Shown here in pieces: positions 7,448 to 15,974 of a stretch of DNA of 24,304 nt. The DNA lies in the NCBI GenBank assembly GCA_900555855.1, contig USML01000020.1, forward strand, positions 1 to 24,304, read 5' to 3'. Position 1 is the stretch's first letter, and each line of letters starts with the position of its first letter. This DNA is from an uncultured Eubacteriales bacterium. Lineage in GTDB: Bacteria; Bacillota; Clostridia; Oscillospirales; Butyricicoccaceae. Below the pieces are notes generated by a model. It made no database searches. It was given only the letters and a program-made list of their open reading frames with translations, and had not been told where the DNA came from. The position numbers and the translations under genes are program-made.

Positions 7448-8113
7448 TCACCGGTCTGCGCCGTCTCTGGCCGCGGCAGCGCAAATGCCGTAGACGCGGA
7501 CGGCACCGTTCTCCTTCAGCATCCGGGCACATTCCGAAAGCGTCGCACCGGTGGTAAGCACATCGTCCGCCACCAAAACGGTCTTTCCCTCCAGCAGCGC
7601 CGGCGGACAGCAGAGCGCATAGGCGCCGCAGATGTTCTCCCGCCGGGCCTTTGGGCTAAGGCCAAACATAGGCTGTGTCTCCCGCTGCTTGCGCAGCGTT
7701 TCCCGGCAGGGCCGCTCCAGCAGCCGGGCCAGCTCCTCCGCCAGCAGGCGGGATTGGTTATAGCCCCGCTTCCGCTCTGTTCCGGGATTAGAGGGCACAA
7801 AGGTGATCAGGTCAAAATCCTCCCGCAGCTGCCGCAGAGCGATCTCCTTCATGATCCGCGCCAGCGGACGGGCATAGCTCTGTTTTTCCCGATATTTCAA
7901 ACCGTGGATCGCCTGCCGCACCGCCCCCTCATACCGCAGCGCCGCAGCCGCGCCGTCATAATGCTCCTCCGGGCCGCGCCGGGCAGGGCCGCTCTGCAAA
8001 ACGGCCCGCTCCATGCAGGCAGGACAGAGCTGGCGGTCGCCCTCCAAGACCATGCCGCACAGCATACACCGGGATGGAAACAGCAGCCGCCGCAGCATAT
8101 GCTCAAGCTTCAT
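7448..8113 (-). CDS. comF: ComF family amidophosphoribosyltransferase-like protein
   Basis: This is a 221-residue cytoplasmic protein of the ComF/GntX family. ComF takes part in DNA uptake during transformation, working with the single-strand translocase ComFA and with primosome/recombination factors. Four cysteines (C16, C19, C30, C33) form the N-terminal zinc ribbon (CMLC and CPAC). A type I phosphoribosyltransferase domain follows, with the PRPP loop VLVADDVLTTGAT (179-191) and the KRGYNQ motif (115-120). The ATG at 8113 is chosen because GGGAG lies seven bases upstream; a longer reading to 8164 would only add low-complexity residues inside recD2. The gene overlaps the end of recD2 by 11 bases, so the two are co-transcribed. 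No comFA is seen nearby. The family call is firm; a role in competence here is inference. Confidence 0.9.
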   Translation of the reverse strand: MKLEHMLRRLLFPSRCMLCGMVLEGDRQLCPACMERAVLQSGPARRGPEEHYDGAAAALRYEGAVRQAIHGLKYREKQSYARPLARIMKEIALRQLREDFDLITFVPSNPGTERKRGYNQSRLLAEELARLLERPCRETLRKQRETQPMFGLSPKARRENICGAYALCCPPALLEGKTVLVADDVLTTGATLSECARMLKENGAVRVYGICAAAARDGADR

Positions 8114-10319
8114 GGCAAAGCTCCCGCACCCGCAGCCGCAGACCGCTGTAGCGGCGGTTGGCATTGGGTGAATCCACCATCTGCCGCACCAGCTCCTCCC
8201 GGCCCACCATTACCAGCAGCTTTTTTGCCCGGGTGACGGCGGTATAAAGCAGGTTCCGGTTGAGCAGCCGCTGGGGCGCGGAAAAGACGGGGATGATCAC
8301 CGCCGCATATTCGCTGCCCTGGGCCTTGTGGGCCGTGATGGCAAAGGCGTGCTCCAGCTCGGAAAGCTCGTCGAAGGGATAATCCGCCTCCCGGTCGTCG
8401 AAGCGGACGATCATCAGCCGGGCCTGCCGGTCAATGAGGACGATATTGCCGGTATCGCCGTTATAGACGCCGGTGCCGGTCTCCATCGGGTCGATGCGCT
8501 TCCAGACTCGATCGTAATTATTGCGGATCTGCATGACCCGGTCGCCGGCGCGGAAGACGGTCTCGCCGAAGCGGGTCTCGCCCTTTCCCTCTGCCGGCGG
8601 ATTGAGCGCCGCCTGCAGAAGCCGGTTCAGATTTTCCGTGCCGCAGACGCCCTGCCGGGAGGGGCAGATCACCTGGATCTCGCTCTGCGGGATCCCGAAA
8701 TGCTCCGGGATGCGCCGCCACATCAGGGAGACCACGCTGTCCACCGTGCTTTCCGCGCTTTTCGCCGTGGAAAAGAAGAAATCGCCGTCGTTTTTCTTCA
8801 GGGGCGGCACCCGGCCCTCGTTGAAGGCATGGGCGTTCACCACGATATCCGAGCCCTGGGCCTGACGGAAGATCTCCGTCAGCCGCACCCGGGGCAGCGC
8901 CTCCACACCCAATAGGTCGGCAAAAAAGCTGCCCGCGCCCACCGGCGGCAGCTGATCCGCATCGCCCACCAGCACCAGCCGGGCATGGGGCGGCAGCGCC
9001 GCCAGCAGCGAAGCCGCCAGGGATAGCTCCAGCATGGAGCTTTCGTCCACGATGACCACATCCCCCTGCAGGGGGTCGGCGGCGTTTTTCTTGAAGCGCA
9101 GCCGCCCGGTCTTATCGAAGGACGGCTCCAGCAGCCGGTGGATGGTCTTGCTCTCCTGACCGGTGAGCTGGCTCATACGCTTGGCCGCCCGCCCCGTGGG
9201 CGCCGCCAGCAGCGCCTTCATGCCGTAGCTCCGGAACAGATCGATCATGGTCAGCAGGGCGGTGGTCTTGCCGGTGCCCGGGCCGCCGGTGATCAGCGTG
9301 ATCCCCGAGGAAAAGGGCAGGCAGATGGCCTCCCGCTGCTTCTGCGCATAGGCCAGGCTGGTCTTTTTTTCCTGCCGGGCCAGCGCCTTTTCCAGATCCG
9401 GCGGCGGCAGCAGCGGCATTTTCTGCAGCCGGGCCACCTGCCGGGCCGCGAAGATCTCCTGCTCGTAAACGGCGGAAAGATAGACGATGCTCCGGCCCTT
9501 GCGGCTGTCGCGCACCAGCTTTTCCTTTTCCTCCAGCGCCAGAAGATGGGGCCGGAGCCAGCTCTCGTCCCGCTCCAGCAGGCCGCAGGCCGCGTCGATG
9601 AGCCGGTCCTCCGGCAGGAAGGTGTGGCCCGCCTGAAGATTGAAGCTGAGCACATACAGGAGCCCCGCCTCCAGCCGCAGGTCGCTGTCTTCCCCGATGC
9701 CAAGCCGGGCCGCCAGCGCGTCTGCCTCCTGAAAGGGCAGCAGATAAGGCTCCTCACACAGCAGATAGGGGTTTTCCCGCAGGACCTCCGCCGCCCGGTC
9801 GCCATAGGCTGCCGCCAGTCCCGCGGCAAACCAGGAGGGCAGCCGGTATTCCGCCAGAAATTCCAGCAGCACCCGCATGGCGTTCAGCCGCAGAAACTCC
9901 GTCTGGATCTCTTTGGCCCGGGCGAGGGTGATGCCCTTGACGCAGGCCAGCTTTTCCGGCTCCTCCGCCAGCACCCGGAAGCTGTCCCGGCCGAAGCGGC
10001 TAACGATGAGCCCGGCGGTCTTCGGCCCCACGCCCCGAATCACCCGGGAGGCCAGATAGGCATAGATCCCCTCTTCCTCCTCCGGCATCTCCCGGTAATA
10101 GCTCTCCACCTGAAACTGCGGGCCGTGCTGGGGATGGATGCTGTAAGACCCGGTGGCGGAGATATGCTCCCCCGCGCCCAAAAAGGGCAGACTGCCCAGG
10201 ATGGTGGTCATGCCGCCGTCGTCCAGCAGGACGCTGGCGATGGTATAGCCGTTTTCTTCATTTTTATAAACGATGGATTCGATGACGCCTTCCAGCGTAT
10301 CCTGCTCCCGCTGGGCCAT
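8103..10319 (-). CDS. recD2: RecD2-type superfamily 1 DNA helicase
   Basis: This is a 738-residue ATP-dependent 5'-3' DNA helicase of the RecD2 (RecD-like, AddAB/RecBC-independent) family, involved in DNA repair and replication-fork maintenance. Residues 1-80 form the N-terminal OB-like domain, and 85-160 hold helix-hairpin-helix repeats (RGVGPKTAGLI). Walker A GGPGTGKTT sits at 345-353, motif II VIVDESSM at about 423-430, and VLVGDADQLPPVGAG at 449-463. The C-terminal helicase motifs FAITAHKAQGSEY and LYTAVTRAKK are present. Length and order match the family. AGGAGGG precedes the ATG. It is followed by comF (11-base overlap) and preceded at 25 bases by a YrrT-like methyltransferase gene. Confidence 0.95.
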   Translation of the reverse strand: MAQREQDTLEGVIESIVYKNEENGYTIASVLLDDGGMTTILGSLPFLGAGEHISATGSYSIHPQHGPQFQVESYYREMPEEEEGIYAYLASRVIRGVGPKTAGLIVSRFGRDSFRVLAEEPEKLACVKGITLARAKEIQTEFLRLNAMRVLLEFLAEYRLPSWFAAGLAAAYGDRAAEVLRENPYLLCEEPYLLPFQEADALAARLGIGEDSDLRLEAGLLYVLSFNLQAGHTFLPEDRLIDAACGLLERDESWLRPHLLALEEKEKLVRDSRKGRSIVYLSAVYEQEIFAARQVARLQKMPLLPPPDLEKALARQEKKTSLAYAQKQREAICLPFSSGITLITGGPGTGKTTALLTMIDLFRSYGMKALLAAPTGRAAKRMSQLTGQESKTIHRLLEPSFDKTGRLRFKKNAADPLQGDVVIVDESSMLELSLAASLLAALPPHARLVLVGDADQLPPVGAGSFFADLLGVEALPRVRLTEIFRQAQGSDIVVNAHAFNEGRVPPLKKNDGDFFFSTAKSAESTVDSVVSLMWRRIPEHFGIPQSEIQVICPSRQGVCGTENLNRLLQAALNPPAEGKGETRFGETVFRAGDRVMQIRNNYDRVWKRIDPMETGTGVYNGDTGNIVLIDRQARLMIVRFDDREADYPFDELSELEHAFAITAHKAQGSEYAAVIIPVFSAPQRLLNRNLLYTAVTRAKKLLVMVGREELVRQMVDSPNANRRYSGLRLRVRELCHEA

Positions 10320-10344
10320 AAGAGCGCCCTCCTTTTTTCTGAGA

Positions 10345-10986
10345 TCAGCCTTCCTCCGGCGTCAGGATCAAAACATCCGCGCAGAAGGAGATGGGGATGG
10401 CGTCCAGATGATATTCCGGCAGCGCCTGCTCCAGCTCCTCCCGGACAAAATAAAACTCCTCCTCATCCCATTCCGCGCCGTAAGCCTCCCGGCACTGCTC
10501 CAGCCCCTGCCGGGTGGGGAAGCTCACATCGCCCACCAGAATTGCGCCCTCCGGCGCAAGACAGGGCCGCAGCGCCCGGAAAAAGGCATGTTTTTCTTCG
10601 TCCCGCAGGTGGTGCAGGCTGTAAGCCGCGATGATGCAGTCAAACTGCTTTCCTGCAAGCTCCGGCGGGAGCTGGGGCAGCGTGCTGCGGTAAAAAACGC
10701 TGTCCGGCGCGTTTTTCCTGGCCTGCGCCAGCATTTTCTCGGAAAAATCTACGCCTGTCACCGGATGCCCCGCCCGCTCCAGCCGCCCGGCCAGCAGACC
10801 GGTGCCGCAGCCCAGCTCCAGAACGGAGACGCCCTCCCGGCTGTGGACCAGCTGGAAAAGCTGCTCCATCAGCTGGCAATAGCCTGCAAAGGGATATTCT
10901 CCCGCCTGATCGCAGGCCAGCACATCGGCGTCGTAGGTGGCCTGCCAGCGGTCAAAGGCCGCGGCGTTCATGCTCTGTTCGTTCAT
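10345..10986 (-). CDS. YrrT-like class I SAM-dependent methyltransferase
   Basis: This is a 213-residue cytoplasmic methyltransferase with motif I VLELGCGTGLLAGRL (55-69) and the acidic VTGVDFSEKML that contacts the cofactor ribose. The C-terminal block (GDVSFPTR, then EWDEEEFYFVREEL and ISFCADVL) resembles Bacillus subtilis YrrT, which is about the same length and sits among methionine/SAM recycling genes there. The substrate of YrrT-like enzymes is not established. The ATG overlaps the LD-carboxypeptidase stop (ATGA), and recD2 starts 25 bases later, so the genes form one operon. I recognise the family by its sequence pattern only. Confidence 0.82.
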   Translation of the reverse strand: MNEQSMNAAAFDRWQATYDADVLACDQAGEYPFAGYCQLMEQLFQLVHSREGVSVLELGCGTGLLAGRLERAGHPVTGVDFSEKMLAQARKNAPDSVFYRSTLPQLPPELAGKQFDCIIAAYSLHHLRDEEKHAFFRALRPCLAPEGAILVGDVSFPTRQGLEQCREAYGAEWDEEEFYFVREELEQALPEYHLDAIPISFCADVLILTPEEG

Positions 10987-11963
10987 GCTCTCAGCTCCAT
11001 TTCCAGCGTACCTTGGCCGCCTTCGGCAGTCACTCGGGCCATCGCCCCATTGATCAGGGTAAAGGCGGGCTTCACATGGCCGATGTCTGCGTTCCAGACG
11101 ATGGCCGCATCCCCCAGCGCCCGGCGGATAGCCGCCGGGTAGTCCCCCTGGGGGAACATCACTCTGCCGAAGAGAAAGGCCCGGGCGTTTTCAAACCAGC
11201 CCGCCTGCTTCATGCTCCAAAGGCTGTAAAACACCTGATCCGCCGTCTGGGCAAAGATATCGAAATACCAGACGACGCCGTCCGCCGCGTAGCGCCGGGC
11301 AAAGCCCGCGGCGTCCTCATAGGGCGTGCCCCGAAGATTTTCCAGACAGTCCAGACATCCGCCCAGCAGCCTGCCCTCCGCCCGGACCGGGCCGCAGGGC
11401 GTCTCCCAGCAGACCGGCCGCTGCAGCAGATAGCTCCCGTCCGGCCGGCCCGTCAGCGGCGGCTGCCAGCGGGAAAAGCTCTGCTGCGGCGCGATCCGTC
11501 CCTCCAGCAGGGAAAGGCTGTATTCCAGCGCCGGATGCAGCGGCTCCATGCCGTAGCCGCCGGCATTGGGACCGTAGACGGTGGCGATATCCAGCAGCGT
11601 CGTGATGGGAAACAGCAGGCCCGTTGGGTCGGAATAGCCCTGCACCCACTTGGGGCTCCGCCGCAGGGCCTCCCAGTCCACATAGGGCAGCAGCTCCACC
11701 AGAAAATCGCCGCCGGCGGCGCAGAGGATCCCGCCGATGCCTTCGTCCTCCGCCAGCCGGTTGAACTCCTCCGCCCGCTTTTGCGGCGGCGCAGAGGGCA
11801 AAAGGCCGGAGCGGACGCTTTCCGTCTCCTCCACCTGCCAGCCCCGGCGGCGCAGCGCTTCCAGCGACCGCAGATATTCCGGCAGATGGCTCTCATCGAT
11901 GCCTGCCGAGGGGGCTGGGATGCCCACTCGGTCTCCCGGCTTCAAAAATCTCGGATAGATCAT
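10983..11963 (-). CDS. S66-family LD-carboxypeptidase (LdcA/MccF-like)
   Basis: This is a 326-residue serine peptidase of family S66. LdcA removes the terminal D-alanine from murein tetrapeptides during cell-wall recycling; MccF relatives cleave microcin C-type compounds. The N-terminus (FLKPGDRVGIPAPSAGI) is typical. GYSDPT (109-114) carries the nucleophile Ser111, and IGHVKPAFTL (294-303) carries the catalytic His296. In the usual LEDxxE segment this protein reads WYFDIFAQ, so Asp235 falls where the catalytic Glu is expected. LLGGCLDCLENLRGTPYE (199-216) is a conserved family block. There is no signal peptide, so it acts in the cytoplasm. The ATG overlaps the stop of the preceding kinase-like reading frame (AATGA), and the methyltransferase follows with an ATGA overlap. 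The peptide substrate is not known. Confidence 0.88.
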   Translation of the reverse strand: MIYPRFLKPGDRVGIPAPSAGIDESHLPEYLRSLEALRRRGWQVEETESVRSGLLPSAPPQKRAEEFNRLAEDEGIGGILCAAGGDFLVELLPYVDWEALRRSPKWVQGYSDPTGLLFPITTLLDIATVYGPNAGGYGMEPLHPALEYSLSLLEGRIAPQQSFSRWQPPLTGRPDGSYLLQRPVCWETPCGPVRAEGRLLGGCLDCLENLRGTPYEDAAGFARRYAADGVVWYFDIFAQTADQVFYSLWSMKQAGWFENARAFLFGRVMFPQGDYPAAIRRALGDAAIVWNADIGHVKPAFTLINGAMARVTAEGGQGTLEMELRA

Positions 11964-12517
11964 TGGTTTTCCTCCGTTGTGTCAGTCTCCGCGGCGGGAT
12001 GCGCCGCATAAAAGCGCTGCTTCCAACGCTCCAGCGCCCGGGGCGAGATCAGGCGGACATAGGCCGCGGGGCATTGGGCTTCCAGCGTCCAGATGGCCGC
12101 CAGCCGCCGCTTTTTTCTCCCCTCCCAGAGGATTCAGCGCACAAAATCCCCGTCCAGCTTCTCGGGACAGCCCTCCGCCATGTCCGGCCTTGTCCGGCCG
12201 CGCCACTGCCGCCAGCGGCCAAAGGCCCGCCGCAGACAGATCCGCCGGGGGAAATCCAGATAGAGGATCACATCCGCCTGAGAGAACCGCTCCTCCGGAC
12301 AGATCCGGAGATAATTTCCGTCGATGACCCAGCCCTCCGGGTGCGCCGCCAGAAAGGCCCGGGTCTTTTCCCGCTTTTCCTCCCGGCTGGTCTCCACCCA
12401 GCCGGGGCGGAACTGAATGCTGTCAAAATGCAGCACCGGCAGCGCATAGCGCTGGGCCAGCTCCCGGGCCAGCGTGGATTTCCCGCTGCCGGAATGGCCC
12501 AAAACTGCGATCTTCAT
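11960..12517 (-). pseudogene. P-loop kinase-like (FlaR/adenylate-kinase-like) gene with an in-frame TGA
   Basis: From the ATG at 12517 the product reads MKIAVLGHSGSGKSTLAREL, with Walker A GHSGSGKST at 7-15. It continues with LHFDSIQFRPGW, WVIDGNY and RGRTRPDMAEGCPEKLD, as in FlaR-type 'topology modulation' P-loop proteins. Codon 128 is TGA (12136-12134). The same frame then continues without another stop for 57 codons as ILWEGRKKRRLAAIW, then RLISPRALERW, matching the expected C-terminal end, and stops at 11960-11962 overlapping the next gene's ATG. Relatives usually have Trp at this site, so TGG to TGA is the simplest change. The downstream codons keep GC-rich third positions. It could be a recent nonsense mutation, a sequencing error or a 127-residue truncated protein. 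The gene begins 33 bases after the cysS terminator. Confidence 0.72.
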
Positions 12518-12549
12518 GGCGGCGCATCCTCCCTTCCGCGTCAAAGGAT

Positions 12550-12581
12550 AAAAAGTGCGGCTGCCGGGGAGCCGGCAGCCG
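12550..12581 (-). terminator. Intrinsic terminator after cysS
   Basis: On the minus strand CGGCTGCCGG and CCGGCAGCCG form a perfect 10-base stem around a four-base loop, followed by CACTTTTT. It starts 15 bases after the cysS stop and closes the recA-recX-rimO-pgsA-cysS run. Confidence 0.92.
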
Positions 12582-12595
12582 TCGTTTGGCTCAGG

Positions 12596-14053
12596 TCAGT
12601 TCTTCTTGTATTTTGCGCCGCCGGGGATGTCGATGATCTCCACGCCCTGGGCTTTCAGCTCGTCCCGGATGCGGTCTGCTTCCGCGAAATTCTTTGCCTT
12701 TTTGGCGTCGGCACGGGCGCGGATCCGGGCTTCCACCGCTTCGTCGGCCTCGCAGCCCTCGGGGATCACGGTAAATCCGCCGGCTGCCGGCGCGGCGGCC
12801 GCCTTCTTCAGCTCCTGACGCTTGACCTCTGCTGCCTGCAGCAGGTTCAGGCTCAGCACCTGATCAAACTCGCCCAGCAGGGCCAGCTTCGTCCGGTCGT
12901 CGGTCTTATACTTCAAAACATCATACAGGCTGGTAACGGCCAGCGAGGTGTTCAGATCGTTGTCCAGCGCAGCCTTGAACCGCTCCCGCAGGTCAGCCGC
13001 AGCCGCCTGATCCAGCGGGCCCTCGCCGGGCTGCAGCGCTGCGATTTTGGCGATGAGCTTCTGATAGGTGACGGCGGCGTTGTCCAGGCCCTCGTAGGTG
13101 AAGACAAGGTTGCGGCGATAATGGCTCTGCAGGCAGAACAGGCGATAGGCCATGGGGTCATAGCCCTTGCTCTCCAGCAGCGAGACCGTCAAGAACTCGC
13201 CCTTGGATTTGGACATTTTTCCGGTTGAATCGTTCAGATGCAGCACATGGAACCAGAAATTGCACCATTTATGGCCCAGATAGGCCTCCGACTGGGCGAT
13301 CTCGTTGGTATGATGGGGGAAGGCGTTGTCGATGCCGCCGCAGTGGATATCCAGATATTCGCCGCAGTATTTGGTGGCGATGCTGGAGCACTCGATGTGC
13401 CAGCCGGGATAGCCCACGCCCCAGGGAGAATCCCACTTCAGGGCCTGATCCTCAAACTTGGACTTGGTGAACCACAGCACAAAATCGTTTTTGTTGCGCT
13501 TGTTGGAATCCTCCTCCACGCCCTCCCGGACGCCCACCATCAGGTCCTCCTCCTCGTGCTTGTTGAACACATAGTATTCCTTCAGCTTGGAGGTGTCAAA
13601 GTAAACATTGCCGCCGGCCAGATAGGCATAGCCCTTGTCCAGCAGCACCTGGATCATGTGGATGAACTCGGGGATGCAGTGCGTGGCAGGCTCCACCACA
13701 TCGGGACGCTTGATGTTCAGCTTTTTGCAGTCGGAAAAAAAAGCGTCGGTATAAAACTGCGCGATCTCCATGACGGTCTTATGCTCGCGCTTGGCGCCCT
13801 TGAGCATCTTGTCCTCGCCGGTGTCGGCATCGGAGGAAAGATGGCCCACATCGGTGATGTTCATCACCCGCAGCACATCGTAGCCGCTGTAGCGCAGATA
13901 TTTTTCCAGCACATCCTCCATGATATAGGAGCGCAGGTTGCCGATATGGGCAAAATGATAAACCGTTGGGCCGCAGGTATAGAGCTTCACCTTGCCCGGC
14001 TCGTTGGTATAGAATTCCTCTTTTTTATGGGAGAGGGAATTATAAAGCTGCAT
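12596..14053 (-). CDS. cysS: Cysteinyl-tRNA synthetase
   Basis: This is a 485-residue class I aminoacyl-tRNA synthetase that charges tRNA-Cys in the cytoplasm. The HIGH-type signature reads HIGN (36-39), as usual in CysRS, and KMSKS is intact at 279-283. The zinc ligands expected for CysRS are present: Cys27 (YTCGPTVY), Cys222 (HIECS), His247 and Glu251 (FPHHTNEIAQSE). The C-terminal tail contains the DALR-like anticodon-binding helices and ends ELKAQGVEIIDIPGGAKYKK. The ATG at 14053 (MQLYNSLS) has AAGGAG upstream; the open frame extends 18 codons further but inside the pgsA 3' end. The gene lies four bases after pgsA and is followed by a strong terminator. Length matches the family. Confidence 0.96.
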   Translation of the reverse strand: MQLYNSLSHKKEEFYTNEPGKVKLYTCGPTVYHFAHIGNLRSYIMEDVLEKYLRYSGYDVLRVMNITDVGHLSSDADTGEDKMLKGAKREHKTVMEIAQFYTDAFFSDCKKLNIKRPDVVEPATHCIPEFIHMIQVLLDKGYAYLAGGNVYFDTSKLKEYYVFNKHEEEDLMVGVREGVEEDSNKRNKNDFVLWFTKSKFEDQALKWDSPWGVGYPGWHIECSSIATKYCGEYLDIHCGGIDNAFPHHTNEIAQSEAYLGHKWCNFWFHVLHLNDSTGKMSKSKGEFLTVSLLESKGYDPMAYRLFCLQSHYRRNLVFTYEGLDNAAVTYQKLIAKIAALQPGEGPLDQAAAADLRERFKAALDNDLNTSLAVTSLYDVLKYKTDDRTKLALLGEFDQVLSLNLLQAAEVKRQELKKAAAAPAAGGFTVIPEGCEADEAVEARIRARADAKKAKNFAEADRIRDELKAQGVEIIDIPGGAKYKKN

Positions 14054-14057
14054 GAGA

Positions 14058-14618
14058 TCATGCTCCTTTCTGTGTGAAGCCGTCTTTGACGACATGGGAA
14101 TTATCAATGATATAGGTAGCGCCGGAGATGGCTGTCAGCGCAACGGTGATCCAGATGCAGAGATCCTGCAGCGTCACGCTGCCGGTCAGCACGATGGGGT
14201 CCAGCCGCAGCAGCAGAAAGATCAGCGTCAGCATGGTAAAGCCCGTCTTGGCCTTGCCCCAGCGGTTGGCCGCGATGACCTTGCCGGAGGAGGCCGCCAC
14301 CATGCGCAGAGAGGAGACGATAAACTCCCGGCCCAGGATCACAGCCACAGCCCAGGCGGGGACAGTCCCGTCCTCCACAAAGATCAGCAGCGCCGCCATC
14401 ACCAACAGCTTATCCGCCACGGGATCCATGAACTTTCCAAAGTCCGTGATCTGATGCCATTTCCGGGCCAGATAGCCGTCAACAAAGTCGGTGGCGCAGG
14501 CCACCACATAAACGATCAGTGCCAGCAGCTGGAAGAGCGGGTCCTGTTGATAGGCCAGCACCATAAACACCGGAACCAGCACCGCACGGATACAAGTGAG
14601 AATATTCGGGATCGTCAT
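14058..14618 (-). CDS. pgsA: CDP-diacylglycerol-glycerol-3-phosphate 3-phosphatidyltransferase
   Basis: This is a 186-residue integral membrane enzyme that makes phosphatidylglycerophosphate from CDP-diacylglycerol and glycerol-3-phosphate, the committed step to phosphatidylglycerol and cardiolipin. The CDP-alcohol phosphotransferase signature DxxDGxxAR...GxxxDxxxD is complete: Asp44, Asp47-Gly48, Ala51-Arg52, Gly61, Asp65 and Asp69. The N-terminus MTIPNILTCIRAVLVPVFMV is the standard PgsA opening and first membrane helix. Several further hydrophobic segments follow, including TGFTMLTLIFLLLRL. It lies 30 bases after rimO and four bases before cysS, so it belongs to the recA-rimO operon. AGGAGG precedes the ATG. 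Confidence 0.95.
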   Translation of the reverse strand: MTIPNILTCIRAVLVPVFMVLAYQQDPLFQLLALIVYVVACATDFVDGYLARKWHQITDFGKFMDPVADKLLVMAALLIFVEDGTVPAWAVAVILGREFIVSSLRMVAASSGKVIAANRWGKAKTGFTMLTLIFLLLRLDPIVLTGSVTLQDLCIWITVALTAISGATYIIDNSHVVKDGFTQKGA

Positions 14619-14648
14619 AATTGTTCCTCCTGTAAGCTTTTATGGGTC

Positions 14649-15974
14649 TCAGACCACCCGGCCGTAAAGATCGCAGCCCTCCGCATAGTCGATGCGGACA
14701 GGCACTATCGCTCCCTCCCGGGCGTCTTCGCTTTCAAAATACACCTGGCCGTCGATCTCCACGGAATCCATATAGCTCCGGCCGAAGCAGCGGCCATCCT
14801 CATCCCGGCCGCAGCAGAGGACCTCCAGCGTCCGCCCGATCTGCTTCTGGGAAAAGTCGTCCATGATGCGCTCCTGCAGGGCATAAAGCTCCGCCTGACG
14901 GCGCTCCTTTACCTCCTCGGGGATCTGATCGGGCATCTCCGCCGCCGGAGAGCCCTCCTCCTGAGAATAGCAGAAAATGCCCACCCGTTCAAGCCTGTAT
15001 TGCTCCAAAAAGTCATAAAGCTCCTGAAATTCCTCCTCCGTCTCTCCGGGGAAGCCCACGATCAGGCTGGTGCGGAGGATGGCGTCGGGCATCAGCGCCC
15101 GCAGCCGGCGGATGCGCTCCCGGATCAGCTGGCCGCCGCCCCGGCGGTTCATGTCCCGCAGGACCCGGTCGTTGATGTGCTGGATGGGGATATCAAAATA
15201 GTGGAGTACCTTGCGGCTGGCGGCCACAGTCTCCAAAAGCTCGTCGTCCATCTCGTCGGGATAGAGATAATGCAGCCGGATCCAGGAAATGCCGGGGATC
15301 TGCTCCAGCCTCCGCAGCAGATCGGAAAGCCGCCGGCGGCCATAGAGATCCAGCCCGTAGCGGGTGATATCCTGCGCCACTACCAGAAGCTCCCGCACGC
15401 CGGACTCCGCCAGGCGCTGGGCCTCCTCCACCAGCGCTTCCATGGGCGCGGAACGGAAGGCCCCGCGGATCATGGGGATGACGCAGTAGGAGCACCGGTT
15501 GTCGCAGCCCTCCGCAATACGGAGATAGGCGGAATACCGGGGCGTCAGCAAGACCCTGTTCCCTGTCAGGCTGCTTTGCTCCCTGGGTGCAAAGTATTCC
15601 CGCCGGGGCGAGGCGCTGAGCGCGCCCTGGACGGCCTCCACGATGCTGTCGTAGCTGCCGGTGCCCAGCGCGGCGTCCACCTCCGGCAGCTCCCGGAGAA
15701 AGTCGCTCTGGTATCGCTGGGTCAGGCAGCCGGTAACGATCAGCGCCCGCAGCTTGCCCTGTTTTTTCAGCTCCGCCAGCTCCAGAATCGCTTGAATGGC
15801 CTCGCTCTTGGCGCTGTCAATAAAGCCGCAGGTATTGACGATGGCCGCGTCGGCCCCCTCCGGCTGCTGCACCAGCTCCATGCCCGCCTGCTGCAAAAGG
15901 CCCAGCATCTGCTCGGAATTCACCAGATTTTTGGCGCAGCCCAGCGATAATAAATATACTTTGATCGGTCTCAC
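14649..15974 (-). CDS. rimO: Ribosomal protein S12 methylthiotransferase RimO
   Basis: This is a 441-residue radical-SAM enzyme that attaches a methylthio group to a conserved aspartate of ribosomal protein S12. Cys13, Cys49 and Cys83 (SLGC, NTCG, GCL) bind the first Fe-S cluster in the UPF0004 domain. CDNRCSYC (157-164) is the CxxxCxxC motif of the radical-SAM cluster, and the last 65 residues form a TRAM domain. The opening IKVYLLSLGCAKNLVNSE distinguishes RimO from the tRNA enzyme MiaB. The start is GTG at 15974, overlapping the recX stop, with GGAGG about seven bases upstream. It is co-transcribed with recX and pgsA. Length is typical. Confidence 0.95.
   Translation of the reverse strand: MRPIKVYLLSLGCAKNLVNSEQMLGLLQQAGMELVQQPEGADAAIVNTCGFIDSAKSEAIQAILELAELKKQGKLRALIVTGCLTQRYQSDFLRELPEVDAALGTGSYDSIVEAVQGALSASPRREYFAPREQSSLTGNRVLLTPRYSAYLRIAEGCDNRCSYCVIPMIRGAFRSAPMEALVEEAQRLAESGVRELLVVAQDITRYGLDLYGRRRLSDLLRRLEQIPGISWIRLHYLYPDEMDDELLETVAASRKVLHYFDIPIQHINDRVLRDMNRRGGGQLIRERIRRLRALMPDAILRTSLIVGFPGETEEEFQELYDFLEQYRLERVGIFCYSQEEGSPAAEMPDQIPEEVKERRQAELYALQERIMDDFSQKQIGRTLEVLCCGRDEDGRCFGRSYMDSVEIDGQVYFESEDAREGAIVPVRIDYAEGCDLYGRVV

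Noticed and set aside
9138..10634. A 498-codon open frame on the plus strand
   Set aside because: It is antisense to recD2, whose helicase motifs are complete.
12134..12136. Possible reading of TGA as tryptophan or selenocysteine
   Set aside because: Many genes in the window end with TGA, including overlapping ATGA stops, and no SECIS-like hairpin was evident after this codon.
14052..15950. A 632-codon open frame on the plus strand
   Set aside because: It lies opposite pgsA and rimO, has no recognisable domain and is composed of His/Gln/Leu-rich sequence typical of an antisense shadow.
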